60,000 bases of DNA from Polytrichum commune (Eukaryota; Streptophyta; Polytrichopsida; Polytrichales; Polytrichaceae): contig OX485804.1 in assembly GCA_950295325.1 (NCBI GenBank), forward strand, positions 15,874,001 to 15,934,000, in the 5' to 3' direction. Position numbers and translations under genes: made by a program. The notes beneath the pieces were generated by a model, which was given only the letters and a program-made list of their open reading frames with translations, was not told the DNA's origin and searched no databases. Below are positions 11,352 through 22,440 of this stretch, piece by piece. Numbering within the stretch: the first letter of the stretch is position 1; every line of letters begins with the position of its first letter.

Positions 11352-11446
11352 AAGCCTTTTTATATCATGAATATTATGTTTTGATGGCCATCAAGAGTGT
11401 TTGAAGTAATGTTGAAGAACATAACATTCATGATATAAAAAGGTTT
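11352..11446. repeat. Imperfect 29-bp inverted repeat, miRNA-precursor-sized
   Basis: The left arm AAGCCTTTTTATATCATGAA continues as TATTATGTT. The right arm, from AACATAACATTCATGATATA to AAAAGGTTT, is its reverse complement with about three mismatches. The loop is about 37 nt. The size would suit a small-RNA foldback or a decayed MITE; sequence alone cannot decide. Confidence 0.6.
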
Positions 11447-11776
11447 ATTTTTCCTTGTTATCACTTGCACATGCTACTAGCGTTTTGTAAGTGCATCCAG
11501 TTTTAGTTGGCAGACGTTGCATCCAAAAACCAATTCAAGCCGACCTTTCTTGTATTCGAGAAAACGACATTTGTGACATTTTTACATGCCATGTGACATT
11601 TCACATATACCATGTTACCAATCTAGATCTAGAACTTTCCTTGTTCAGCCATCTTCATGTACGCTGCATTCCCAACTCTTGAAAATTTAAAACATAATGA
11701 AGTACATATATGAAATATTATATAAATTTATTTGTTTATCATAGTGGGTCAAAGTGTCCTAAAATCGCAACGAGCT

Positions 11777-12502
11777 AAGGGGCACTTTACACTTGAGCAT
11801 GAGAGCCCGAAATCAAAAACCTCTGAATGGTGGAAAATGCTAAGAGCTTGTCAAAAACAATGTTTCATGGTCTACCAGAGCTTGTGTCAAGTCCAAAGAA
11901 AGAAAAGAATAGAAAGAATCATTTGTGTTCTAAGCACCTAGATGTTGGTCATTATCCAAAGAAAGAGGCTTCAATTTTATACATATAGACTTTGGATTTA
12001 TATTGGTTTGCTTATAACTCCACAATACACAATATGATTGCTCTCTGTAAATAAGGAATTCTGGAATTGAAGAAGAATCATTCTCATTTGATACATGGTC
12101 CAATGTAACGCAACCAAGTAGTTGAGTAATGTTATGAACGTGATTGTGAGTTTGTTTACCTTTGTACAAACTATGGCACTCTAAGATGCCACATATAGTT
12201 CAATGCCTTCCTTTTTGTGTCAAACCTACCTCAAGGGAGTGGGTCTATTATGGAATTAGGAGACCATGTCATTTAAAATCTCACAACCTTTGATCTTTAT
12301 TATAACTTATTTTGTAGAGGGGTTAACATGAATAGGGCTGCGTCCAATTGTGAGCCAATCATGTACATCTTTGCCCTACATACGTTTGCTAGTTCATTAA
12401 GCGCCAAAAAAACTTATTTTGCTCTTGTATGGCTATCCAATGAGTTTCAAGGGCCCTTACACTTTCACAATCATGGCCTTTGGTTTAGTGTAAAGTGGCC
12501 CT
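11777..12502. mobile_element. Family-C non-autonomous DNA element (726 bp, TA-flanked)
   Basis: The left end AGGGGCACTTTACACTTGAG and the right end, whose reverse complement is AGGGCCACTTTACACTAAAC, form the inverted termini. TA borders them at 11775-11776 and 12503-12504. Termini match the 5303-5808 element. No transposase frame was recognised. Confidence 0.7.
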
Positions 12503-12720
12503 TACGTGTAACTAAGTGTATAGTGGTATTCAATATGAGCCACACTACACTTAAATGAAGAAACTTATCATGGGCATCACATGGGTTCTACTTTTCAACT
12601 CTTGATCGTTGGATACCATGCAACCACCTAATAAAACGGCATTTGCATTGGCTAACACCGGTCAAATAACTATAGCTCTTGTAAGTGCTTTTCTAACGGG
12701 TATTTTAGTTGTGAGATTAA

Positions 12721-13139
12721 GGTAGAAATACCCAAACCGGTTAACCACCTTGTACCCGTGCACTAGACCACCGTCATAATAGTGAAGTGCCATTTCTGAA
12801 ACCGATCATGGCGAGGCAGCAACTTCAATGCATATACACTTAGTGTAGCCAATGGGAGTGAAGTGTTAATGTACTCATGAGGTAACCGATTTAGGCGACG
12901 TTCTGTATGGAAATGCGGATTGCCGTGTTCCATGCAGGGAGAATGTAGTGAACGAGTGGGGGGTTTGACAACTTTTCATTTTAGAAAACTGAAGAATTTT
13001 TTGTACAAGACAAAAAAATATGAAACAACTTGGATTCTTCACAAATCCTTCTCGTCTATCTTGGAAAATTGTCTCATGATTGTAAGACCATATCTTCAAT
13101 GCGAATCACCTTATTTTCATGGGTTATGGTATTTCTACC
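12721..13139. mobile_element. Inverted-repeat element (419 bp), superfamily uncertain
   Basis: The left end GGTAGAAATACCCAAACC is matched by the reverse complement of the right end, GGTAGAAATACCATAACC. The flanks are TTAA on the left and TTAG on the right, possibly a decayed TTA or TTAA duplication. It is non-coding. Confidence 0.55.
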
Positions 13140-14434
13140 TTAGGTAGCCTCCTTGCCCGCCCCAATATGTGTTGCTATACCCTATGTAATGCCAATCACT
13201 TTTAAAACCACGCACCCAACAACACTATCCACTTTTGGCTCTCCTCCCATAACACACATCATATGCTATCTTCTTCCCCTTTATGTAGATGCCTTGCTTG
13301 TTTACGGCCAAACGTAATTTGTGTCCTACGTGTCCAATCCATGGCCAAACGTCCACGTGGGAAGAGGGAGGTGGAGCACAAACCCAAGGGCGAGAGTTTG
13401 GGAGTGGAGAGCCACGAAAGGAAGGTGAGGTGAGGAGAGAGAGTTGGAGTAGGCTTTAAGTGGACCTAACTTTTGGTGTAGTCACAAGGTGATAGGCCCT
13501 ACCAACGGATGAGATGACTTTCTTCCTTTAGCCCTAAATCTAATGGTCGGCCTCCCACCTAGTGTATGCGCCATAGATGATTGTTTAGTGAACATCTTGT
13601 TCCGTTCCCAAAGAAAAAAGGCTTCATCATATTTTCATGCATTTAGTACAAGTAATTTAAGTAAAACACCCTAAACCCTACTATATTATTATAGTTCAGC
13701 CTAGGCATATTAAGCCCGCCTGTATATGTTTGTGTGTACAGGCCAAGTCTATTTGTACATTGTTGTTCCTTTAATACCCCCCCCCCCTCATGTGCACTCA
13801 TGTATGGTTCAATGGGCATGGAAGGATGCATTCTCTGGGTGAACAAACATCGCATGTCAGTATATAACATTGACGTTCATTTTTTGTTTTTGTTTTTGCA
13901 TATGTGCATGGCTCTCATTCAATATATCATTGCAATAGTATGTAGCAATTTAGGAGGGATTGGTTTTAGGGCACCGAACTTGAAGTTTTGGTGGGTTTAG
14001 TGTATAATCGGTCCAGTCATCTTCTTACTTAGTTGCTTGCAAGTTACATCATGTGCATGAAAGTTAAAAAAAAGATCCCTCAATAACTTTATCTACGACT
14101 AATGTGAATGTGTTAGAAATGTAGGAAGGGTTTTTTTTGGAGTCTATAGATGAAACATATGTACAAATACTACATGGATTTATCCAATGGAACCAAGATC
14201 CCAATATAAATACATAAGTATGTTTTTAAGCCATCCATTAGTGTATGGTTCAAGGTAAGACAATCATGTGCATTGGTAATGTTATTTTGAGGTCCACAAC
14301 TTGTGGAGAGTTCACGTACATAAATCCAAAAAAAATAAATTCACTTAGTGCATGATTACTCGTCATTCCCGACTCAAGTGGGACCCATTAGAAATCATTG
14401 GAAAGGATGCACTTCTAAAATTTGTGGATGCTTC
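13140..14434. other. Unassigned DNA with a C11 run
   Basis: Nothing recognisable except a run of 11 C at 13777-13787. GC content rises modestly around 13300-13450 but no gene was found. Confidence 0.45.
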
Positions 14435-14557
14435 AGGGTGAGTTTCCATGTAGGCCGCTCACCCACCAAATTCTACTGGAATTGTAGATTTCACCTGGTG
14501 AAATCTACAATTCCAGTAGAATTTGGTGGGTGAGAGGCCTACATGAAAACTAACCCT
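14435..14557. mobile_element. Near-perfect palindromic MITE (123 bp)
   Basis: The two 61-bp arms are complementary with few mismatches around a single-base centre at 14496 (CACC-T-GGTG). The outer ends are AGGGTGAGTTTCCATG and its imperfect complement ending AACCCT. A second member at 52595-52704 shares the right arm. Being almost spacerless, it would extrude a cruciform or fold into a long hairpin RNA. Confidence 0.8.
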
Positions 14558-14735
14558 TAATCTTAACTTATGACAACATTTGGGTAGGTCTTAAACCCAC
14601 AACAAGCAAGCAATCTCCTTAAAATGGGCTATTAACATACATGAAAGTGGACAATTGTTGGACCCTTGCTATGATGGTGGCCCATGGCATCCGTGGTCTC
14701 GTGTGGTCCCCCACCTTTCTGGAATGGTGACTAAT

Positions 14736-14750
14736 GGGGGGGGGGGGGGG
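14736..14750. repeat. G15 homopolymer
   Basis: Fifteen consecutive G. Comparable tracts of 10-19 G or C occur at ten further places in the window. Confidence 0.97.
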
Positions 14751-15069
14751 TGACCACCATGATTTACGTGCACATCTTTCATAGTATATTATATATTGGA
14801 ATTATGAAATATCGTATATGATATAAATAAAAGAAAATCGTTTGATGAAACCTATGAGTGGCACTTCCACAATGCAAAATATTTACATATGGCTCCAACA
14901 GTAATACGTTTAGCTCCCATGTTTCGTTAAACAATATTTATCCAGTGCAAGGTATATATTTCCTCTCTAGTTGAGGATGACGGCTACGTCTAAGGGGTGT
15001 AAAATAGCAAAACGGATCTAGGTATCAAGTGGAGGACTGGCTACACTACAACATGCTCGTGTTTGTATA

Positions 15070-15557
15070 CAATCCACCCTCTATAAATGTTAGGCTCTGG
15101 AGTAAAATTTTCCTAACATTTATAGTGAGTTAACATTGTAACAGTTATAAAGGGAGCTTTTTGAATGCTTAACAAATATGAATTTATTACAATTATGGAG
15201 GGAGAGTTTTGCAAAATTATCATATATAAAATATGTGTATCAAATCAATCTTTTATTTTTATGAAACAAAATAAGAATCAATATAGTCCAGATGAATAAT
15301 TTGATCACAAAAGTCAAATTTGGTGGCTTTTGCCACTTTGAAAGGTTGAGAGTCAATGTAATGGATGTCATCACACAGTATTGGATGTATTTCGTAGGTT
15401 AACATTTATAAGTGGCAAATTAACAAAGAGGGGAGTAAATTATTGTTAACATTTAACATAGTTAACATTCTAGTTAGCAATATGAGGGGAGTACGATTTT
15501 GTTAACAAATATAATGAGTTAACGTTTATAAGTGTAACATTTATTGAGGGTGGACTG
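15070..15557. mobile_element. Pogo-like non-autonomous element (488 bp, TA-flanked)
   Basis: The termini CAATCCACCCTCTATAAATG and CAGTCCACCCTCAATAAATG (right end, reverse complement) are inverted copies, and TA borders both. The form CAG-T-C-NACC-TC-TATAA resembles termini of plant pogo-like elements as I remember them. Several GTTAAC-ATTTATAAGT motifs lie inside the right end and once near the left, like transposase-binding repeats. No transposase remains. Confidence 0.8.
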
Positions 15558-16551
15558 TATTGGACATGTTGTCTAGATAAGTGTGCATGCACATCTGCAA
15601 CATTATATTCATAAATGGTATTTATGAATATGTTTACTGACACACATTTTGGAAAGACCGCAATGGCAAGTGCCAAGTGAATATGGATGTGTGTCATTGA
15701 CAAGTGCCGAAAACATGACTTCATAAGGCTCCAAGATTCAAAACCAACAAATTCTTCATCCATCCATTGAAACTTGAATTCCCGACATGTCCAACAAGCC
15801 AACATTGACCATTTTTTAAACAACATTGCATGCCAACCCCGATTCTTCAGGTACATCAACTCAAACATTAACCTACCCATAGTTAAAGCATCAAGTAGCC
15901 TAGTTATGAATGGCCCTATCTATATGTAGGCAACATTCCTAAGAATAGACTCAAATGGGGTAAAGCCATTTGACAAGCTCAAGGAAGAACGATGCCGTTA
16001 GTCATGTCAACAGTAAAACAAACAAAGTTCAACTACTTTGTTTATTTATACACGACAATAAATAAATAAAACACTAAACACATGAAGCCCATGCGTTTGA
16101 AATGCAACTAAAGTGATTCCGATAAAGAGAGATAATGAAAGATACTCCCAAGTAGATCCGTAAAAAGCTCAAAGATTCCGGAAGATTCCGGAAGAATAAT
16201 GTTCTTGTCATTTGGATTCACCCACCAACACGTGTTTAATATGTTCAAGAGCACATCGGTGAAAATAAGCAAACTAAACACTAAATATGATATTTAGTGT
16301 TTGATATACTAAATATGAACGCATACACTAAATATCAATAACCCTATGAAAGTAAGTAACATTGAATTTAAAATCAAACTCTAAATATCAACTATGATAA
16401 TATGTGGAAGTTACATGTTTGAATTTAGGATATGAAAAAAAAAAGGATATGATAAGGGAGGTGATAGTAGGGAAGGTAGCGACACATTTATATCTAACAC
16501 TAATTGTCAAAGAATTGAAAATTAGTGTTGAGCATGGTAGGGTGGTAGCAA
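15558..16551. other. Unassigned DNA with fragments of T-family MITEs
   Basis: Between about 16270 and 16350 there are several ACACTAAATAT / ATATTTAGTGT motifs in both orientations, consistent with broken or nested copies of the MITE family at 16552. The rest shows nothing recognisable. Confidence 0.5.
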
Positions 16552-16910
16552 CACTAAATATAATCAAACACCAAATATCATATCTTGTGTACTAATTGTA
16601 AACCGCGGTGTAGTGTCACCAACACTAAGTCTTAACCCAACATAATTTGCCATTCCTTGTAATTTGTTTTTTTTTGGGGGGGGGGGGATTGTAGATTTAC
16701 AATATTGCAATTACTGTCACCTACCAAGTGATTTTTTATCCAAATTCCAATCATCCATGACAATGTTTCATCATGAGTTGTTGCCAAGATGGATGAACTC
16801 GTCCATCATCCGTGACCATAATTGTTCACTTATTCATAAGAAGTGTCATCCGAAGAGTTACCTTGGTGACATAAAATACCATGTGATGCTAAATACCATC
16901 TTTTAGTGTG
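16552..16910 (+). mobile_element. T-family MITE, copy 1 (about 360 bp)
   Basis: It aligns over its length with 50450-50826, sharing the G-run followed by ATTGTAGATTTACA, the phrase ATCCATGACAATGTTTCATC and the right terminus around TTTTAGTGTG. The left terminus is obscured by neighbouring fragments. Family termini read CTACACTAAATATNATATTT then AGTGTCA. It is non-coding. Confidence 0.75.
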
Positions 16911-17299
16911 GCAATAGCACCCATTCAAGCCTAGTCCACCTTAGATGACCGACACAATTCGACATTGCGCTTTGGCATGGACGATGATGTCCTTATAGTT
17001 TATTTGATGAGAAATCCTGAAGAAGCCTTTTTGGCCGCACGGTGGGTGAGTGTAAGGATCGGCTCTCAAACCCAAAAAAGGCTTTTGCCACCTTTATTTT
17101 GCATGGGATTACACGGACTTGTCATAAACGGTGCACATCAAAAGACACAAAACATCTCGAACAAGCGCATGCCAATGTTTCATAACGGCCACATAAGGTA
17201 GATGTTACCCATTGTTGCCAACTATGATGGTTTGACACATGGTCTAATGCATCTAATGCACTATTCCAATCGCCGGACGCTGGAGCACCCCCAACAAGC

Positions 17300-17830
17300 T
17301 TTTCAAGGAAGGGGTCCCATGATTGGATAAGGGTTGGGGCCTGCACACCTGCAACACTTGGGCAACTCCGAGATAACTTTTTTGAACCTGACAGGAAAAC
17401 GCTACCCGCCTTCAAAAGAAGGTTGTTCTTACATTCTTGAAGGTTGCCTAGTCCACAATACCCACATTGAGTGGACCTCAACTTCAAGGTCTAGAATCCT
17501 ATATATATATATATATATATTCACTTCCATGTAGTAAAGAAGCAATTGATTTGGATTTCAATCCCGAAGTGAAAAATCATGTAGTATGTAAATAACTTGG
17601 AAGTTCAAGATATGAAAAAAAAATCCTCATTAGCATTGAGGTGATAATTTTTGTGACTTACCATTTGAAAGGACCTTTGTCATCTTAAAATTGAGCTTAA
17701 AATAATGTGCTAAGTTTAGCTCATTTGTCTTATAATATTTTGCTATTGTCTTATCCTTTTACAAGTAAGTGTGTACAAGTATTCATACACATTCAAGCCA
17801 ATTAAGCATTTTCCAGTTGAGTTCAATTTT
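17300..17830 (+). mobile_element. Diverged relic of the Mutator-like terminal repeat
   Basis: The stretch from ACATTCTTGAAGG through CACATTGAGTGGACCTCAAC, TAACTTGGAAGTTCAAGATA, AAAATCCTCATTAGCATTGA and TAATTTTTGTGACTTACCAT to ATTCATACACATTC aligns collinearly with the left arm of the young foldback at 39038-39530. Divergence is heavy and no matching second arm was seen nearby. It is read as an old solo arm of the same family. A (TA)n tract at about 17493-17520 sits where the young copy has ATATATAT. Confidence 0.75.
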
Positions 17831-18958
17831 TTTTTAAAATTCTAGGGTTGCCCAAGGGTTGCAGGTTGTGCGTGCCCCGACCCTTATCCTACCATGGGTC
17901 CCCTTTATTGAAAAGCTCATTGGGAGTGCTTTAGCGTATGGCATTCCAATTGTTGCAACACTAAACTTTTTTAAAGAGCCAACTTCCCAAATTTGATTGA
18001 ATAGCAATATGCTAGCATTAGTTTTCTTTTTTATGTGTTGTACTTTTACTTGCTATTGCACATGTGATAGTTCTTTTATGCCTCTTCTTGCAATCTCTTG
18101 TACAAATAGACTGTAGCTTACATTTAAATACTTGGCAATGATACTTATTTTTGGAGCCCATCAAGATTTCATTGCATTCAATTTTATTACCAAAAAACAA
18201 ATATTGGTCCTTCAAGGGTTTTGCTTAAAGGATTTTTTTGTTTTTGTGAATTTGGGTACCGGGGGGGGGGGGTGATATTCTACATGCTTGGTATCTATGT
18301 TTCTACAATGGGGTCATCCCAATAAAATTTTGGACTTTTGACATGTCATTTATTTGTTCATCCAGTCATTGTAATTGCGTTTTGCAACATGTATCTGAAA
18401 AGAGTGTAAAAATCAAAATCATGTTCTTTTCAGATGACTACATTATTGCAAACTTGCAAATGTTGCAAATTATTGTTTAACATGAATTCAAATGGATGGC
18501 CCATCACTGGTGGGATCAATATTAATGAAATACATTTTGGAGCATTCTATTAAGAGACGGTATTCTTGAAATCACAAAATTTGGCTTTCCTAGTTTGGAT
18601 AACTAACAACAATGTAGAGTGAATCAAAGTACTTTGATTTGAGAAAAGAATCCACTTATTCTCAAAGAATTGTAGCCAAATCCTCCTCCACAACCAAGCT
18701 TGCTTCTTAGACAATGGTAAGGAAGAAAGTAGGGGAAGCAATACAAAACAAAACTTTCCAAAGACGCATGAGGTTTGTTTGAGGTTGTTGTCTTTGTGAT
18801 TTGAACCATTTGATAAAGAATATTGATGGTCGACTTAGGTTGATGAATGTTTTGGAAGATGACAATTGAGTACGTTGATAACACAAACAAAACACACACA
18901 CACAACTAGACTTGCCTCTTGGGCAACAATTGGGAAGGGCAAGGAAAAAAAATTGATC
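17831..18958. other. Unassigned DNA with a G12 run
   Basis: A G12 tract lies at 18261-18272. There is an 11-bp inverted repeat, ATCTGAAAAGA / TCTTTTCAGAT, near 18390-18440. Minus-strand frames at 18550-18900 have no recognised domain. Confidence 0.45.
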
Positions 18959-21470
18959 TAGGCTTTATTTTTGTAATATGTATATCCATCGCATTCACCA
19001 GATACCTAAAGGCACAAACCATCAACTATAAAAATCAACAACTTTCTATTCTATCACAAAACAAACCATACACATACCTAGGAATATGCCTAGTTCCATC
19101 CTTCAAAAAGAATATCCAAAACAAAACTATAATAACAAAGATCAAAAAACAAAGTAATGCCCTACTCCTATTACCAACCTCCCTACAACACAAAATAAAA
19201 ATCCTCAATACAATCATCCACCCAAGCATTGATACACATTCTATGCCACTCCCTCCTTCATCCATATATCAAGAAAATTGACAAATTCCTTATTAAACTC
19301 ACTAAAGAAATATGTAATATCTCCAAAGATTCTCTCAATATCCTCACTCTACTACCCCACGACATCTTCATGATTACTACGTTCTCCCTCCTGCCAAGGT
19401 ACGCCACTACACTTAGTGAATAAACCTTTAATGACCATGGCCCACTTAGTCAAATCTACCAAGGCCTAGTAGAATTTATAATCACCAAATACAGCGGAGC
19501 CGAACACCTACCTCTACTCAAATACCAAACATGCTCCAAATTGCCCACTACCATAACAATTATCACCATTAACCACGATGATTGATCAAACAACAAATTG
19601 GACCCAATTCAACGGAACATAGCTACTCCACAATTAACCATCCCACTCCTCACTGTACATTACACCATAAACCCAACACTCCCACCAAACTACAACAACA
19701 AAGAACCATCATTCACCTTCATTCTAATAGTCTCCCACACAAATGACCTGCCACAAGTAAACACCTTCCTATAAACACTCCCCGCCACTCTCATTTCCAC
19801 TTGCACCACCTTTCCCATCCCCCCCCCCCCCCCAAACACCCAAATCATGGTATGAAGCCTTGTCCACCACCCTTACCAACTAACCACTCCATCTCCCCTC
19901 TACCACCATCCATAATAAACATCATTCCGTTAAGAATCCCACCCAACCTATCGTATTCCACTGATGGATCGTTTACACCCCCACGATGGGGAGGGCAATG
20001 GGGAGGGCAATGGAAACATCGTTGGGTCATGAGTATTTCATAACCCACTACAAATCCATATCTCAACCAAACTGCCAAGTTACTAGGTAAATTATACTAC
20101 AAAGCTAAATTATACACCCTACTACTTGCAGTATAATATACCAAACTGCTCTCCACAAACACATAAATATTCACCGATAGCCTCAATCATACTCCTACAC
20201 AACCACTCATACTCCTCAGTCATATTAGAAATTCCTCCTCCCAATATAACTACCCTGACAAACTCCTCATAACCCGTACTGTAGATATATTTTTTTCAAA
20301 TAATAAAAAAAAATCTCCCACCACAATGGCACGATTTGTGAAGTAAAAGCACACACAAACATCCTCGGTAATGAGGAAACAGACAAACTTGCCAAGTTAA
20401 GATCAAAAGCACAATGCATAATAGATACTCCATACCACCTCATCAACCACCAACCACCCTAGTGGCCCTCAATCCCCTGACCTCCACACAACATGATGGA
20501 TCAATACAAAACCTAAAACGATACATTGAGAAAGAACACATGAGTGCCCTCATCTCCCTTGCCAAATACACTCCCACACACAAATAAATGGCTCTCCAAC
20601 ACCGACATCCATCATAAATGGGCCAAGCTCTTATGCGATGCCCTCTAGATTATAGATGCACACATAATGCACGTCCTCAAATTCTGATACGGAAGATACC
20701 TAGGTAACTACCATAGAAAACATGTCCTCGAGCAAGACATATCCCCATTATATAACCCATGCACATCCCAACAAATCGACACATGTCTCCATCTACTATC
20801 AAGTTGTACAAATAAACACATAAACCATCTAAGGAATAATTGGTACAACAAATCAACACACGCATTAGCAAACATACTATTAGCCCACCCCACCATAGGA
20901 TGTTTCACATTAATAAATGTTGGCAAACATAACGAACACACCATGGACAATACCATACCATCATGGCTACTCCCATGCACAAGCCACCTACCACGATGCA
21001 TTTGTCTTGCTCAACTAAGACCATATATATTATGTATAATAAGAGCCTCTCCAACAACCGAGCCACCTTTCTCCCCAAACCCAAACCTCAAAGTGCAAAC
21101 ATATGGGTTTACCTACCATAGTGACAAATTCCTCACCAATGCTATTGCCAAAAAACTCACAAAATATGCTATCCTACAACCACTACCAACCCAACTAAGA
21201 TGGTCAATACTCCTACCCATCATCATCAGTGCAAATCCAAGGAACTATACACACTACAATGACTAAGACAACTACAAGATCTCCACATCCCTCTTACTAA
21301 AATCTCACAAATAGCCATTAGATACTTAATGCATATTATCCTATAAATAAATAAACAATGAAAAATGAAAAGAAACAAGCCCTAATACCACTCGACTTAA
21401 ATAAACACCTACAAACACACTAACAACAACAAATGGACCCCCTATGAAGATAGGAACTAAGTCACCCCCG
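18959..21470 (+). pseudogene. LINE (non-LTR retrotransposon) relic: RT C-terminus, RNase H, C-terminal domain
   Basis: Translation in shifting + frames gives, in order: the end of a reverse transcriptase (19066-19095, KPYTYLGICLVPS, the conserved YLG motif); a region like the LINE thumb (IHPSIDTHSMPLPPS); and an RNase H segment (about 20085-20410). The latter ends VKAHTNILGNEETDKLAK, the usual H....GNE..D.LAK signature. A C-terminal part follows (about 20940-21290, IPSWLLPC, LRPYILCI, GFTYHSDKF). Many stops and frameshifts show it is dead, and the 5' half is missing. The sense strand is strikingly poor in G: several 60-base stretches have only two or three. No poly-A tail or target duplication was identified. 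Confidence 0.8.
19819..19833. repeat. C15 homopolymer
   Basis: Fifteen consecutive C inside the LINE relic. Confidence 0.95.
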
Positions 21471-22065
21471 CCCTGTGTCCCTATAGATGTAGATCGAAAG
21501 TGATGAATGGACATCGCACATAAGCATAAAAATGCAAACGTTCCTTTTAAATAGTTAGGTAAATTTGTTTGAGGGAGATATCTCTACACATTGAATGTTT
21601 TTGCATTGAAGTGAGCAATGAGAATTTGCTTGCATTGATAAGTACTTTTGAAGGTGACAACTAAGTACATTGAAAGCTCAAACAAAGACGTGCCCAACTT
21701 AAGGCATGTGTTGTATCATAGGTTCCGTAATCAATCATACAAGGATTATCTTGATTTAACGGCACCACCTACTACCTTCACCCTCAATCGCAACCTACAC
21801 TTTTAAGATCCATGGGCCTTAAACGGTTACTCTTTCTCACTAGTCCGCTTCTCCTAGGATATGAAACACGTGATTCGTACAAGACAATTAGCAAATCCAA
21901 ATTATCAAGGTCGTAGCCACTTTTCTCATAAATTTCGGAGCTCGTATGAATATCTTATTTATTATCAAAGTGAAGCTTCTTGTGCTATTTAAGTGGTTAT
22001 ATAGATTCTTCTCAGTGGATTTATTACAAGGTATAGTAGATATATAATGTGTCTTTTGGAATTAC
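21471..22065. other. Unassigned DNA between LINE and Harbinger relics
   Basis: Nothing was recognised apart from the extreme 5' part of what may be the Harbinger transposase relic. Confidence 0.4.
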
Positions 22066-22440
22066 GAATTTGGATGGATTGGAAGTATGCACGATTGGAC
22101 ATTGTTTCAATTAACAAAAATTGTAAGAGATTGCATTGAAGACAAATTCTCACCTTATAAGCTGATTGGAGATTGTGCATATCTAGTGTGGTCGTGGATT
22201 TATAGTCCATTCAAAGGGTGTGTAGAAGGTTTAGAAGGTTATAAAGAAAATTGAAATTTCATTCAAAATTTCATTCAAATGTGTGTAGAATGTGCTTTTG
22301 GAATCTTGAAAGGGAGATGGCGAATCATTATGTAAAAAGCTAATATACCATTACAACATATGATTGATATAATTGCTATATGTACAATTAGAAATGACAC
22401 ATTTGATATGAAATGAATAGAAGAAACAAAAAAATAATTG
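22066..22440 (+). pseudogene. PIF/Harbinger transposase relic (DDE nuclease C-terminal half)
   Basis: Reading + strand from about 22066 gives FGWIGSMHDWTLF, then LIGDCAYLVWSWIYSPFKG, then MCVECAFGILKGRWRI, each separated by the spacing expected in the Harbinger DDE nuclease (family pattern G..GS.HDs..f ... GD.gYpl..wl.tPy ... R..VE.aFG.LK.RWri). The catalytic second Asp (GD) and the Glu (VE) are both visible. In-frame stops after KEN and after RIIM, and the lack of an upstream first half or a Myb-like partner gene, mark it as dead. It is an orphan fragment; no element ends were found. Confidence 0.85.

Noticed and set aside
18550-18905. Minus-strand frames considered as a reverse-transcriptase fragment next to the LINE.
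   Set aside because: No RT, RNase H or zinc-finger motif could be placed; similarity is only general hydrophobicity.
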